Below, piece by piece: positions 11,005-22,536 of a stretch of 64,000 nt of DNA (positions are counted from its first letter, which is position 1; every line of letters begins with the position of its first letter). Both the position numbers and the translations under genes were made by a program. A model generated the notes under the pieces. The model did not search any database and was not told the DNA's origin. It worked only from the letters and a program-made list of their open reading frames with translations. Source of the stretch: Prorocentrum cordatum (lineage: Eukaryota > Sar > Dinophyceae > Prorocentrales > Prorocentraceae); NCBI GenBank assembly GCA_963575745.1, contig CAUYUJ010000714.1, forward strand, positions 433,619-497,618, read 5' to 3'.

Positions 11005-11285
11005 GCAATAACGTGATCTGCGGGCCCGTAGGGTGGGGGCTCCCGCAAGAGACTTCCTCGCAATTCATTCACAGACGAGGCTCCCGTTCGAGATTTCCTC
11101 CATATCCAAGCCTGGGGAAACCAAGCCGTGACGACAATTACAGGCTTCAGGATGACCCGCTCGGATTAATAACATGACTTGCGGGCCCCATAGGGCATAG
11201 GAAGGTGGCTCCCGCCCGAGACTTCCTCACAATTCAGCCACAGACGAGGTTCCCGCCTGAGACATCCTCCATACTCAAGCTTTAC
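11005..11285. repeat. Degenerate tandem repeat, same family as 9550-9960
   Basis: Shares GCAAGAGACTTCCTCGCAAT, AGGCTTCAGGATGACCCGCT and CGGATTAATAAC with the earlier block. Confidence 0.6.
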
Positions 11286-11299
11286 GATGCCCAAAAAAC

Positions 11300-11429
11300 C
11301 GGCAATGATGACGACGACGATGATGATGACGATGATGCCGAGATGACGATGATGATGACGCTGAAGATGGTGATGATGATGACGACGATGACGACGACGA
11401 TGACGATGATGATAATCATGTGAATGATA

Positions 11430-11462
<33 letters not shown>

Positions 11463-11815
11463 CTGATGATTCTGGTAGTGGTGGTGTATATCCAGTGTAT
11501 CACCCTGGCGCAAAAATAACTGATACATGTAACGGTAATGTTAAAGACGATGGTGGTGTGATGATAATAGTCATGATGATGGTGATAGTGATGGTGGTGT
11601 TGACGGTAAACGTGTACACGAATGTGGCTGGTTATGATGAGCATGATGGAACTGATGATGATGCTGATGATGCTGATGCTGCTGCTGATGATGATGAAGA
11701 TGCTACTAATGGTGATGCTGCTGATTAGGATGATGGTTTGTTACGATTGAACATGGTTAAAATGACACTGATGTTCATGGTGTTGACGGTGGTGATGATG
11801 ATGACGTGATGATGA
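11300..11815. repeat. GAT/GAC triplet-rich stretch
   Basis: Imperfect GATGAT repeats, giving poly-Asp on the plus strand and poly-His or poly-Ile on the minus strand. No sign of a real gene. Confidence 0.8.
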
Positions 11816-11872
11816 CAAGAGGAGGGGGTGAAGGACTCCTGCGCGGGGGGTCCAGAGAAAACGAGACCCCAC

Positions 11873-11974
11873 TCAGGATGTGGGAGCAAAACGCTCCGTC
11901 TGGATGTTTCCAACACGTGGGAGGCCTGGGGCCATCTGAGTTTCTCTCACCACTGGGAGCAGACGGGCCAGGTA
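11873..11974 (-). CDS. Pseudouridine synthase, putative last exon
   Basis: If intron 3 runs 12146-11975 (GT-AG, both sites inside the duplicated AAAAGT), the frame continues YLARLLPVVRETQM and ends at TGA 11875-11873. With the alternative GA donor the frame reads FPFKSTWPVCSQW and stops earlier. Poorly conserved tail either way. Confidence 0.4.
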   Translation of the reverse strand, partial: YLARLLPVVRETQMAPGLPRVGNIQTERFAPTS

Positions 11975-13800
11975 CTTTTGAAGGGGAACTGGGACACACA
12001 AATAAATACACACAAATAAAACGATTCTCCATATTTTCCTATATTTTCTGGGTTTTTGTCTCCCCCCCCCACTTCCCATATTTTCCCCCATATTTTCCTG
12101 GGAGTCGAGGATTCATTGTGTCTGTGTTTTTTTTTCCCTCCTGAACTTTTTCCGCGCAGAGCGCAAGAAGGGCACCCGGGCCACCGTCCAGCTCCGCCAG
12201 GGGCCCGGCGAAGTCGAGCGGCAGTGGCGCCTCCAGCTGCAGCGGGGCGCGCGTCGCGGGGTGCTGCACCCGGAGCCTCCAGGCGTGCAGGAACATGCGC
12301 GGGACCCCGTGCCCTGCACGGCCAAAGCGCCTGCGCATGTATAGGGGGCCACATGCGAACCCTACCCCTATCCCCTACGATTTCTCAGGGGGAGGGTGGG
12401 GTTCACTTCGCTTGGGAGCTCCCGAACGAAGTGAACCCCACCCTCCCTCTCAGAAATCGTGGGGGGTAGGGGTAGGGTTCGCATGTGGCCCCCTAATGTA
12501 CCTGTTCGCGACCGCGGACCCGTACCGGTCGTCGCCGACCACCGGGTGCCCGCACTCCTGGAGGTGGCGGCGGATCTGGTGCGTCCTGCCCCCCCGCTCC
12601 AGGCGGCAGAGCACGAGCGCAGCAAAGTCACCAGCCACGGGGCCGAGCAGCCGGAAGGAAGTCTCTGCTGCCTGCTTCGACAACCACGGCCCCCGCCCTC
12701 GGCCCGCGTCCTCGGGGCCGCTGCTGCTGCTGCTGCTCCCGCTATCTGCAGCGTCCCTCCTCAGCTGCCTTCTCCGGCGACCCTTGTCGCCGCCCATGCA
12801 CGGCTTCCTGAGGGCCGAATCCACCGTCCAGCTCGCGTCAGAAGGAGAGCCCACCACAAGTGCGAGGTACTCCTTCGACGTCTGCGCCGGGTCTCTCCAG
12901 GTGTCCTGCAGGGCGCGGATCGCCTCCGCTGTTCGGGCGAAGAGGAGCACGCCAGACGTCTCCTTGTCCAGGCGGTGCGCGGCACCCACGGCGCCATGCG
13001 CGAGTCCCAAGTCCTGCATCGTGGCTTCCTTTTGCGCCCATCCGTGCGGTGGGTGCACCAGCACCCCAGCAGGCTTCGACAAGGCCACCAGCACGTCATC
13101 GCTGTGCAGCAAGTGCGCATGACCACACGCCCCGTCCCTCCACCCCTCTGCCGTGGCAGCGGCCGCAGCCACGCGGCTGGGGCCCGCGAGACACTCCACC
13201 AAGTCGCCAGCGCTGACCAATGTGGAGCAGCTCGCCAGCTGCCCATTGACCCGGACCTGGGTGAACCAAGAGGTACTGATATCGCTACTCCCTGGACCTC
13301 CCCCGTGGTGGGTTCTGACAAAAGTTTTGAGGGGGAATCTGGCCGTGGCGACGAGGGCCACCCAGGGAGGCCCAAAGAGGCGAAACCGAGGGCTCGGTAA
13401 GGGTATTGGTACCTTGCTTGATGGGGAGGGGCCAGCAACTGCGGGGGCGGGGCGGAGAATCGTGCACATTTCGTGTCCCGTTTGGGGGGGATCCCCCTTT
13501 GGGGCCCCCTGCAGAAGCTGCATGCACCACGCTTCACCTCTCCACTCATCGCCCCCCCCCTGCGCAATGCCCGCAAAGACCCGGCGCTGAGCGGCCCGGC
13601 AGAGCCTCCGCGCCGCCGACATCGACAGCACCCGGGGCCCGCCGTGCTCGTGCAGCACCCTCGGCAGCGGCACGGCCTCCAGGCCGGCGGGCACCCGCAC
13701 CGACCACGCCCGCACAGCGCCAGCCTCCGCGGCAGCGCTGCCCACCTCGCCGAGCTCGCCGGCGCCCGGCGCCAGAGCCTCGAGGGACAACGTTTGGGGG
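11873..13800 (-). CDS. RluA-family pseudouridine synthase (four exons)
   Basis: Enzymes of this family convert uridine to pseudouridine in rRNA or tRNA. Exons about 13800-13581, 13256-12502, 12330-12147 and 11974-11873 join in phase. Seen in order: an S4-like RNA-binding unit rebuilt across intron 1 (ARRLCRAAQRR joined to VRVNGQLASCS, then LVSAGDLVECL); VLVALSKPAGVLVHPPHG; the catalytic HRLDKETSG with its Asp; SKEYLALVVG; a Ser/Arg-rich insert; RTHQIRRHLQECGHPVVGD; then FLHAWRLRVQHP and LQLEAPLPLDF. Introns 1 and 2 are GT-AG; intron 2 is a family B insertion. Intron 3 is a family A insertion with an ambiguous donor (GT, or GA inside the element), so the last 34 codons are uncertain. The N-terminus is not resolved: the frame is open to 13844, but no start or transit peptide could be chosen. 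Cell compartment unknown. Confidence 0.85.
11980..12144. mobile_element. Introner-like element, family A, copy 1 (intron 3 of pseudouridine synthase)
   Basis: 165 bp from GAAGGGG to CCTCCTGA, flanked by ACTTTT duplications (11974-11979; 12145-12150). The family carries CACACAAATAAA, two CATATTTTCC-type blocks, a C-run and GTGTCTGTG. Confidence 0.85.
12147..12330 (-). CDS. Pseudouridine synthase, exon with C-terminal strand motif
   Basis: 184 bp from AG at 12332-12331. Reads RFGRAGHGVPRMFLHAWRLR, then APLQLEAPLPLDF, typical of the RluA C-terminal block. Its end is set either by a GT at 12146-12145 or by a GA inside the adjoining element. Confidence 0.82.
12342..12495. mobile_element. Introner-like element, family B, copy 1 (intron 2 of pseudouridine synthase)
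   Basis: 154-bp element with long inverted ends (AGGGGGCCACATGCGAACCC and its reverse complement), flanked by ATGTA (12337-12341; 12496-12500). Intron 12501-12331 contains it exactly, so this intron looks like an IE insertion. Confidence 0.88.
12502..13256 (-). CDS. Pseudouridine synthase, catalytic exon
   Basis: 755 bp from AG at 13258-13257 to a GT donor at 12501-12500. Holds VRVNGQLA, HRLDKETSG and RTHQIRRHL. A low-complexity Arg/Ser insert (about 12700-12790) interrupts the conserved part. Confidence 0.88.
13257..13580 (-). other. Intron 1 of pseudouridine synthase (324 bp, GT-AG)
   Basis: Open in the coding frame, so it could be mistaken for exon. It separates the two halves of the S4-like unit. 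Part resembles the block at 29035-29120 (GGCGACGAGGGCC, CCCAGGGAGGCCC), suggesting another dispersed element. Confidence 0.65.
13581..13800 (-). CDS. Pseudouridine synthase, first exon seen (5' end unresolved)
   Basis: Encodes WSVRVPAGLEAVPLPRVLHE and the first half of the S4-like unit, ending CRAAQRR before a GT donor at 13580-13579. Upstream lie two tandem copies of an approximately 20-bp unit ending CCCTCGAGG, where an acceptor may sit. Confidence 0.65.
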
Positions 13801-13847
13801 GGCCTCGAGGGACAACGTTTGGGGGGAAGGGGGGGGGGCGGCATGCA

Positions 13848-14014
13848 CTCGGGCTGCTGAAGTAAGGAACGAGAAGTAGGGAACGGGGCCCCCTTTTGGC
13901 CCCAAAGGCGCCGTCGCTCACGAGGAGGGCCACAGGAACAGCCACGGAAGGACCTAGAAGGAACATCGATCCCCTTCCGAACCCCAACTGTCCTTATTTC
14001 AACGTCTTGACTTT
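13848..14014. mobile_element. Introner-like element, family I variant
   Basis: Inverted ends GCTGAAGTAAGGAAC and GTCCTTATTTCAACGTCTTGAC. A close copy lies at 33044-33212. Lies 5' of the first recognised pseudouridine synthase exon. Confidence 0.6.
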
Positions 14015-14192
14015 AGTGTGTTGCGACGTCATCTGTCAATACTCCCCACCCCCAATGATCAAAGCTGGCGGTGGGTCAAACGAGTTGCACTTCGACCGCA
14101 GTCTCCCCCGCGTGTGCCAATTTTGAATGTTTTTGGGGGAGAGCGGGAGTGTCCACTAATCAGTACCCGTCGGTCGGAAGAAGTGGGTAGAA

Positions 14193-14359
14193 TACGCAGA
14201 AGGCATCTACACACCACCACCGTGCCAGGCCAGGGCTCTCCTGGCCGTGGCATGGTGTATACGCCCTACTGGCCGAAGCCAGGACGGTCTATACACCATC
14301 CTGGGGCCCAGGATGGCCATGGCCTGGCACGGTGGTGGTGTATAGATGCCTTCGTCGGA
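14193..14359. mobile_element. Introner-like element, family C, copy 1
   Basis: 167 bp; inverted ends around GAAGGCATCTACACACCACC and its complement. TAGAA duplications at 14188-14192 and 14360-14364. Confidence 0.85.
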
Positions 14360-14471
14360 TAGAAGCATGAAGTAGGCAGGCGTTGGAACCAAATCGGGTT
14401 TCCGCCCGCCCCCTGAAGACGAGGGAAGAGGGACAACCGCTCGACTCTCGAAACAGGCAGGCGCCTGATGT

Positions 14472-14634
14472 TGAAGGGGCCCTGGGACACACAAATAAAT
14501 ACACACAAATAAAATGATTCCCAATCTTTTCCTATATTTTCTGGGTTTCTGTCTTCCCCCCCACTTGCAATATTTTCCCATATTCTCTGGGGAATCGAGG
14601 ATTCATTGTGTCTGTGTGTTTCTTTTCCTCCTGA
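14472..14634. mobile_element. Introner-like element, family A, copy 2
   Basis: TGAAGGGGCCCTGGG to CCTCCTGA, with GATGT duplications at 14467-14471 and 14635-14639. Confidence 0.85.
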
Positions 14635-15025
14635 GATGTGGACTGGGGTGTGGGTGCGCAGGAGACCTACATTCGACGACCGGCGTGCCTCCCTGTCCTC
14701 ACTTCAGCGTCTTGACTGTGGGGCCCTTCGACATCGCGAGTCGACATGTTCGCACGTCTTCGTGTTGGGGGGGGGGGGCGCTCCCGGGGGCCAATGGGCC
14801 GTCCCGAGCGGGCCGCCGGAGGCCCGAGCCGTGGCCGTCGAACAGCCAGGGGGTTGGTCCAGGGGGGAAGCACCGCGCTGGAGTCGGCGGTGCCTCGCCG
14901 ACAGATCGGCGACGGGCCCCCGCTGGCGAGCCTGCATGGCCCTCTGGGCGGGTTGGGCGTTGGGGCTCTCGGGCCCCGATCGGCGATCCACGGGCGAGGA
15001 GGGGTCGATGCGTCCCCCCTGAGCC

Positions 15026-15205
15026 TACAGTCGGGGCCTTGACCTACGGAACCCTACATAAGGAACGAGGCCCCTTTTTTCCATACGTTGAACTTCGATT
15101 TCCTATCGAAAGCATAAGGAAAACCCAAGGCAAACTGTGAAACACCTAAGGAACGCGGAGCCCCTCCCCAACGAAAAGGGTTCCTTCTTCAGGGCCCCGA
15201 CTGTA
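15026..15205. mobile_element. Introner-like element, family I, copy 1
   Basis: 180 bp with inverted ends TACAGTCGGGGCCTTGACCT and GGGCCCCGACTGTA. Internal AAGGAACG...AGGCCCC and CGGAGCCCCTCCCCAACG blocks are shared with 38333-38507, 38719-38899 and 52152-52331. Confidence 0.75.
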
Positions 15206-15386
15206 TTCCCTCCCTGCGGTCTTCGTGCTGCCACGAGGACCGCACAGCAAGGAACGGGGGGGCTTTTCTGGCCGCGGCGAGCCTCGGCCACGAAGAGGCT
15301 CTTCGACCTGGATCTGAGGGACGGCCGGAAGACCCGAGCCCCTCCTCGGCCCGAAGCGGCCCTTCTTTCAGCGCCTTGACTGTATT

Positions 15387-15600
15387 CGGGGGCGTCCAAG
15401 AGGGGGGGGGGAGGAGGGCGCAAATCATGGCTGGCGGCGCGTGCGCAGCCCGGGGGGGGGTCCAGGGACGTCCTGAAATAAGAAGGGCCGCCATGAAATC
15501 TGGGGAGATAACATGGCCCCCGCCATGTCATCCCCCCCCCCCCCTGGGGACAGGAGGGGGGGCGGCGACTAGGGCCTAGTCATCACCCCCCTCTTGTCGG
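15387..15600. mobile_element. Introner-like element, family D, copy 2 (diverged)
   Basis: Same internal text as other D copies (CAAATCATG, GCCAGGGACGT-like, AAATCTGGGGAGATA, TAGTCATCACCCCCCTCTT), with an extra G-rich stretch. Target duplication not clear. Confidence 0.6.
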
Positions 15601-15955
15601 AAGCCGGGCAAAGGTTGCTAAATCCGTGGCTGCTAAAATAGACCTCCGGAAAACTGTCTTCGTCCTTCCGGGAAAAAGCCCGTTGAGTGTTTCGCGTGCC
15701 GCGCCTCATTCCGGGAAGTTGTTTTTTCCTTCCGGGAGGGCCGTTTTAGCACCCACGGTTTTAGCAGCCCTCGCCCAGCTTTCGATCTTGGCCGCCCCCG
15801 ATGTATCGCTGCCCCTGACGCCTCCATCGCGGCGGCCCTTCGACCGCCCGGCGCGGGACTTGCTCGGGCAGCGCCGGCGGCCGCGCCTGCCTGGCTCCCT
15901 GGCGGGGCCTCCGTCCCCCGCCCTCCTGGGGACCCAGGCGCACCTCTGCCAAGCA

Positions 15956-16115
15956 TTAAGCCGGGCCTGTCCCTCTACAGGGCAATTTTTCAAAAATATT
16001 AAAAGACTAATCCGGGGACTATTTTTTGAGTATTTTTTTGACCATGTTGGAATATTTTTTGAACATTTTCATTTTTTGTCGAAAATCCCCCTGTCGGGGG
16101 ACACGCCCGACTTAA
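15956..16115. mobile_element. Introner-like element, family P, copy 1
   Basis: 160 bp, AT-rich core, inverted ends TTAAGCCGGGCCTGTCCC and GGGACACGCCCGACTTA, with an 8-bp duplication GCCAAGCA (15948-15955; 16116-16123). A partial relative is at about 53090-53136. Confidence 0.75.
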
Positions 16116-16140
16116 GCCAAGCAGCAAAGGAGTCGATCGA

Positions 16141-16336
16141 GGGGGAGCGGCCAAGAGGGGGGTGTCCAAGAGGGGGGGGTGCAAATCATGACTGGCGGCA
16201 TGTGCGCGGCCCAGCGGGGGGGCCTGGGACGTAATGAAATAAGAAGAGGCGCCGTGAAATCTGAGGAAAAATCATGGCCCGCGCCATGAAATCCCCCCCC
16301 CCCCCTAGTCATCACCCCCCTCTTTTCCGCCCCCGA
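16141..16336. mobile_element. Introner-like element, family D, copy 3
   Basis: 196 bp with ATCGA duplications (16136-16140; 16337-16341). It sits only 25 bp from the family P element. Confidence 0.82.
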
Positions 16337-16341
16337 ATCGA

Positions 16342-17630
16342 GGGGGATGCTGGGAAGCCACCGATGACCGTGCACACCGTCGGGCATCGGCCGCTGCGAT
16401 CCGTGCATCTTGTTTTCGAGAGCGGCCGGGGCGCCTGCCCACCGAGGAGCCGTGGATGTGCCCTGTGGGGCAGCTCTCCCAGCGACGACTCGGATGCTCA
16501 GATGCGATGAGATTTCGGGAGCACTGAGCTTATGCGCCCTGAAAGAAGAGACGGCAGGAAAGGTGGGGAGGAACAGAACGGATATCCGTCCCCTGGGCCA
16601 GCTTTTTCCTCACATGACCCTCGCGCCAAGGGTTTTATACTTGGGCGCGCAAGTTGGCCGGTGGCCTCCCGTGGCCGCCGCTTGGTGCCGACGGGGATTT
16701 CTGAACTTTCGCCTGGTGGCCGCCTCGTGTCGGCCTCGTGGCTGCTCCGTCCGCCAGTGGCCGCCTCGTGGCCGCCCCACGTGCTGGTGGCATTTCCAAA
16801 ATGAAGCGCCGTGGGCCGCCGCGTGCGCTGGTTCGTGCTTCAGGATGCACAAGTTGCTTGCACCACGTAGCTTGACCCCGTATCATGCACGACGTATACA
16901 GGACTACGTGACATGCTATCCTCTCAAGCGATGAATACACTTTGCCACCCTCCCGAGCCCGGACTTGTCGGGTCATCCTGGGATAATACAATGTACAAAT
17001 GGTTCTGCCTCATCGTTCATTTCCTTTCCATATGAGACTGTGCCATCCCCGGCGAGCCAGTGTGGGCCCCTCGTGCCGGCCTTATCAGATGCTACCATGC
17101 GCGCGCTGTCGTTTATTTCAAACAATCGTTCCAAACGACCTTTGTCAAACACAATGCAACAAAACCAACACGAACGCGCACATGTCGGAATCAGACTATT
17201 CATACCACTTATGCAAGCATTGCGTTGTAATAACACTAAACGCTCATCTGCCTTTCAGCAAACATATTCAACATTCGGCCCGCGCGCACTGGACGAAATC
17301 ATAAGGACACCATCTGCTTTGATTAATTCCGTCAAAACTTCGCATTCGCATCTCACCACGCACGCGCGCGCCGTGCACCAATCCTTATCAAAACAACCAT
17401 GCGGGCCATATGCGCATGACGCCACGTGTGCGTGCCGAAATCCTTCCGACACGATTTGCTGTCGAAGCGTTTCAAGATAGAGCTCCTCACAAACATCTGA
17501 GAAAACCTGTGCTGTTCAACAAGAGCTCTCCTAGATCCCTTGAATTTCTGCGGGCGCACTTCTCCATCACCCCCATCAGCGCCATCGCATCACCGCCGTC
17601 ATCGTCATCGTCAATCGTCACTATTGCTGC

Positions 17631-17664
<34 letters not shown>

Positions 17665-18620
17665 GTCCTCACCAACATCGACACCGTCATTGGCATTGCC
17701 GTCGTCATCGTCTCCATCGCCACCATCATCGCTATCAACATCATCATTGCCGCCATGCTCGGCGTCATTATTAAGTCGCGCCCGCCCGGTTCGCCCTTCT
17801 ACACTGAAGCGCTCGAGTGCTAGAGCGGCCTTTGAGACGAGCTGGGAAGTTACCATCGATAGGCGCCATCGCAGCCGCGTCAATTGTGCTAAGCCAATTG
17901 GTCGCTGTGCGCGGAAGCGCGCAACCGTGGTCGGGAACTGCAGTCGTGGCTGAATGTGTTTTGCCAGAACAGTTGCTGGTGGGTGGGTGGGATATTTGCA
18001 GGACCAATGGAGTTGTACCACATAGGTTGCACCGCATGGTTTGCCCCAAAGCGGCTGCAAGACGCTTCATGGCCATCCAAAGACAACCCAACATTCCTCC
18101 CAAAGCTCCGAGATTCTCCTGATATGTTCCCAAGATGCTCCAATAAGCCTCCAAGATGCGCCCAAAGAAGCCTCCAGCGAGGCCCCAGAAAGCGAAACCC
18201 ATTGAATTTTACAGTAACTCACTGTGTGCTGCTTCCGGAGCTTTCCAGCTTCAGGTCGCACACGGACATACTCAGACAGCCCAGAAACACCCAAGACGAC
18301 TACTATACAGCTCCAATAGAGCAATTATCGACTTCCTGGCGGCTCCAAGACAGCCAAAGACCGCCGTAAAACAAAGACGACACAACGAGCCCTCACAGTC
18401 TTCAAGATCCCCCGAGAGGACTCAGGAAGCCTCCAAGAGACCGCCCGAGGAGGCCCCCAGCGAAGCCCTCAGAGGCCAAGTGCGCTGAAAAGCGTAAGGG
18501 GAAACACTGCGATTGCTTCCGAGGGTTTTCGGCGTCAGATCGATTCGGGCAAAGTTCATAGAGCCCACAGGGGCCTCCAATCAGCCCCCAAGACGGCCCC
18601 GAGCGCCACAGGATAGCGTC
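16342..18620. other. No supported gene; short CAT microsatellite
   Basis: Unique sequence with lower GC than average. A CATCAT run at about 17633-17663 gives poly-Ile and poly-Met ORF artefacts. Several ORFs above 100 codons exist but none shows a recognisable motif. Confidence 0.4.
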
Positions 18621-18929
18621 GACAACGGCGGTAACTATGATGATGCTAGCGAATGAAGGCGATGATGACGATGACGACGGCATGGTAAATGACGTCGCCA
18701 GAGCTGGTGACGACGATGACGATGATACTGTCCATGTGTCAGTGATGAGTGTGGTTGTGATGGTGATGGCGGCACTGGCGGCGATCGACGACGCCGACAA
18801 CGGCGGTGATGCGATGGCGCCGATGAGGGTGATGACGACTTGCGCACGCGCAAACGTTCAAGAAACCTGGCAGACCTCGTGTTGAAAAGACCCTGGTGTT
18901 CACATGTGTTGGAAAAACTCAGCTTTGAA

Positions 18930-19016
18930 GGAGGAGGAGGAGGAGGAGGAGGGGGAGGAGGAGAAGGAGGAGGAGGAGGAGTTGGAGGAGGAGGAGGAGG
19001 AGGAGGAGGAGAAGCT
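18930..19016. repeat. GGA microsatellite
   Basis: GGA triplets with a few interruptions. 18621-18900 before it is GATGAC-rich; 19020-20068 after it shows no supported gene. Confidence 0.8.
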
Positions 19017-20068
19017 AGGAGGATCATATGGAAGAGGCTTCGAACACACACAGCTTTGGTAGGCCTCCGACACCCGCGCGCGGCGGCGCGCACATGCGGC
19101 CCGCACTCTGTTTTATCGGATACGGCTTCGTGCACTAAGCGTATGCTCGATCAACGCGGAGGCGCCGCGTGGTGAGAAATTGCTAAAAACGGACGAAATT
19201 GTTGATGGTGATAATTTGTAAATTGGTGAGAAATTGTCTTAAGATTCAGATCAGCGCTCGCCGGCGTAAACACCACTGTTTTGTTTCAACGTGTTTCTGT
19301 TGAACCGCTTGCGCAGCTAGTGTGTTTGGTAGGGACTGGACATGAGCTCGCGCGCGTGTGGACTTTGTGGTTCTTTCTGCAAGGGATTCTTGGACAATGA
19401 TTTCTGAGATGAGCGGGTGTGCGCGCATGGTGCCATTCGACAATGGTCAGGGCTCTATGAACCGTAGGGGACCGTAGGAATCCACAGGAGGCCATGAAAG
19501 GCCCGGGACTCACGGGAGAGTGAAGCACCTCGGGCTGTAGGAAACCATGGGAAGCCTTGGGAGGACATCGGAGGCCACAATGGGGCCAGGTACCTACAGC
19601 CCGACCCCAACATCCAGGACCAGCTCCATGGAGCCCAAATGGGAGACCAAACATGCAATCACTGCCCAGGGGATACAGGAAACAGGAAGGGCGAGGATGG
19701 GGCACAACAACAAAGCATCCCATAGGTATGCGACGCGACGGAGGCCGCACTTCGGATATGACACAATATGCAGTATATCATAAGGCACTGCCTGCTCCTC
19801 CTGCTCCTCCCCCTCCTCCTCCTCCGCCAGCTCACGCTCGCCCTCCGCATCATCAGCCTCATCCTCCTCTTCCTCGTTGTCCCCGACGGTGCAGCGGCGT
19901 CCCCCAGACGCAAATACGTACACATCTTGAAACATACAGAACTCACTTTCTCCCCGATGCTCGGTTTTAAAGACGCAGGCGAGCTGAGGGTCTAGCCGCA
20001 ACCTGGCTCGTGTGCTACCCGAAGCCGCCACAGTTGCCAAGGCCGATCCGCAGGCAGCCCAGAGAACG

Positions 20069-20374
20069 TCAAAAGTTGAACACCTTCGCGACGTCTTTCA
20101 CGGTGAGGCTCGCCAGTCCCAGAGCGACGGCGAGCACAAAAAAGGTCTCGATGTTATCCTTCGTCTTCTGGTCCAGCGGCCGCCCAGAAGCTTCACCAGC
20201 GATGACGAAAGCTGCTTTGCCTCCGTCCAGTGCAGGCACAGGCAGGGCGTTCAGGAGCGCCAGGTTGAGGTTGACGGAGATGAAGAACACGACAAGTCCG
20301 ATGATCGGGGGAAGGTGCAGCGAGCATGGAGTAACAACAAAAGGCCGTCGAAAGTTTACGTTCATGCCGTTTTT
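20069..20374 (-). CDS. M50 protease exon 7 (terminal)
   Basis: Encodes LPPIIGLVVFFISVNLNLAL, then NALPVPALDGGKAAFVIAG with the conserved N-x-x-P-x-P-x-LDGG, and ends VAKVFNF followed by a stop. The only nearby AG acceptor is at 20376-20375, which adds about 16 residues (KNGMNVNFRRPF...) absent from typical homologues, so the exon start is uncertain or a further small exon is missing. Confidence 0.78.
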   Translation of the reverse strand, partial: KNGMNVNFRRPFVVTPCSLHLPPIIGLVVFFISVNLNLALLNALPVPALDGGKAAFVIAGEASGRPLDQKTKDNIETFFVLAVALGLASLTVKDVAKVFNF

Positions 20375-22502
20375 CTTTTTCAAGAGCGTGGTTGAAGTCA
20401 AGGCCCCCGACATGGGATCACACACCCCTTCGCGCAGACTGCGCGAAGTCGCCATGGTGGTGGTGCAATACCTCCACTCCGTGAACTTTCTCTCGCGGCT
20501 CCGGTGACACGCCGTGCCTTGCAGCCACAGGCTGGGAAGAGAGAGCCCAGAGTGGCTCGACGCGAATTCCTGCATGCATCCGTCCTCTCTTCCACCAATC
20601 TCTGGGTCGGGGATCTTCTGACCCAGGTCAATCCAGACCCGGGTCAGCAGGAAACCAAAAACTGCAATGCAGGAAAAAAAACTGCAACGCAGGTCTTCGC
20701 AAACCCGGGTCAGCCAATAGGCGCGGCCGCCTCGCGGCCACGAGCGGCTCGCTGACCCGGGTCAGTCAGAGGGGGTCTTCGCAGGATCCTGCAGGATCTG
20801 GCGCCCTGGCTGACCCCGTTTGCATTGACCCCCGTCTCGAGGCTCCCGACTGGGGATGGCGACAGGGGGCCCGGGGCCCAGGGTCCCTGTCGCGGCCCCG
20901 GGGCCCGGGAAGGACCCTGGGAGGCCGAGAACAGCCACCCACCTGAGGACCCCTTTCCGCCAAGACCGTATCTTCTTCGCGGCGGACCTTCCAAAGCGAT
21001 CCCAGGACCTCTCCTGGGGGACAAGCTTGAACAGAATATCCAAGGGAACCAAATTCCTCCTCCTCCTCCTCCCCTTCCTGTTCCTCCTCCTTCTCCTCCT
21101 CCTCCTCCTCCTAATTGCTGCTCCTCCAACATGTGAGGGGTGTGCCGACATGTGCGTGCTGAGGGCAGGTGCAGGGATCAGAAAGGAGAGGAGGGGGAGG
21201 AGGAACGTGAAAGGGGGCGCGGGGCGCTCTCTTCAAAAGAGGACCCAACAACACGAAATTGTTGGGACAAAAATCACGGAGACAGTGCAACTGTGTGTGT
21301 GTGTGTGTGTCTTCGTCCTCCCCACGCCGGGCACTTGGCCGTGCCTGCAGTCCAGCTCCTCCCGACCTCCCCCCGATATGAGCCCCTGCGTCTCCGTCAT
21401 GTCGGCTCCCTGCAGCAGAGTTTTTTTTTTTGGGGGGGGGCTGCCAGCAGGAGGCCAGGAGGAGGATCAAACTAGAACATTTTGTTGCATAGATATAGAT
21501 GCAGATTTGTGTGCGAATGGCCTTGCAACTGATACTAAAGAAAGGTGGAACGCTGATTGGATCTGGAGGCACAGCGCAGTTCGCCATGCGCGTGCCAGCT
21601 CTGGTCAGGAGGAGGAAGAGGGAAGGGACATGAATAAAGCGGGAGAGGTCTCTGGATGCCACAGAGGGGCTGAGCACGACCAAGTATCTCGTTCCATGAC
21701 CCTCGAGCATTGGAGGAACAAAGCGGAGGAGGTGAAGGAAGAGGAGGAGAAAACGCATCCGCGTGGCAAGCACATGTCTGGCCGGTCAGATAGACTTAGG
21801 ACGAAAAGGAGCATATACGTATCCGCATGGCGCACAATTGTCTGGACGGTTGCTCAGGTGGAGAGGATAAAACAGATCACGCCTGGAAAGAAGGGCAAGT
21901 AAAGCACGGAGCCGCGGACGAGGATACAGTACAGATGAACATCTGTAATTGCCCAGCTTAGTATCTAATATTTGCTTGGCTTAGGCAATCAACACCTGAA
22001 CGAGTTTGATCTTCGCATGGGAACGTGGCATGTTGTCACAAAACAAGTGACACCAAATTCTCCGTGATGCGTATGAACGATCGCCTATCCCTGGACTCCC
22101 CAGACCCCCTCGCGGCGGCGAACACAAGGGGGCAGGGCGAGGGGGAAGGCTTCTCAGAAGGAGGCTGCTTCTAAGAAGCCCTCCCTCTTCCCCTACCCGC
22201 CTCTGCTCGTGGCCGACCCTTCTCTTCATGCCGACCCTGAAGAAGCGGGTGTTGCTAGAAGTGCCCTTGGCCCAGGGTGCCCCCCAGGATTTCCAGGGAG
22301 GCCCCCACGGCCTCCAGAGCACCCCTCACGAGGCCCAGAGGGCCCCAGGGGCTCTAATTTTTTTTTATTATTTGTTTATATATTATTATTACTATTATTA
22401 TTAATTTATTTTTTAAAGAAAGAAACAACAATGTATTCATTTTTTAATATTTTTAAAATATATTATTATAATTAGTATTATTATTATTAGTATTATTCTC
22501 AC

Positions 22503-22536
<34 letters not shown>

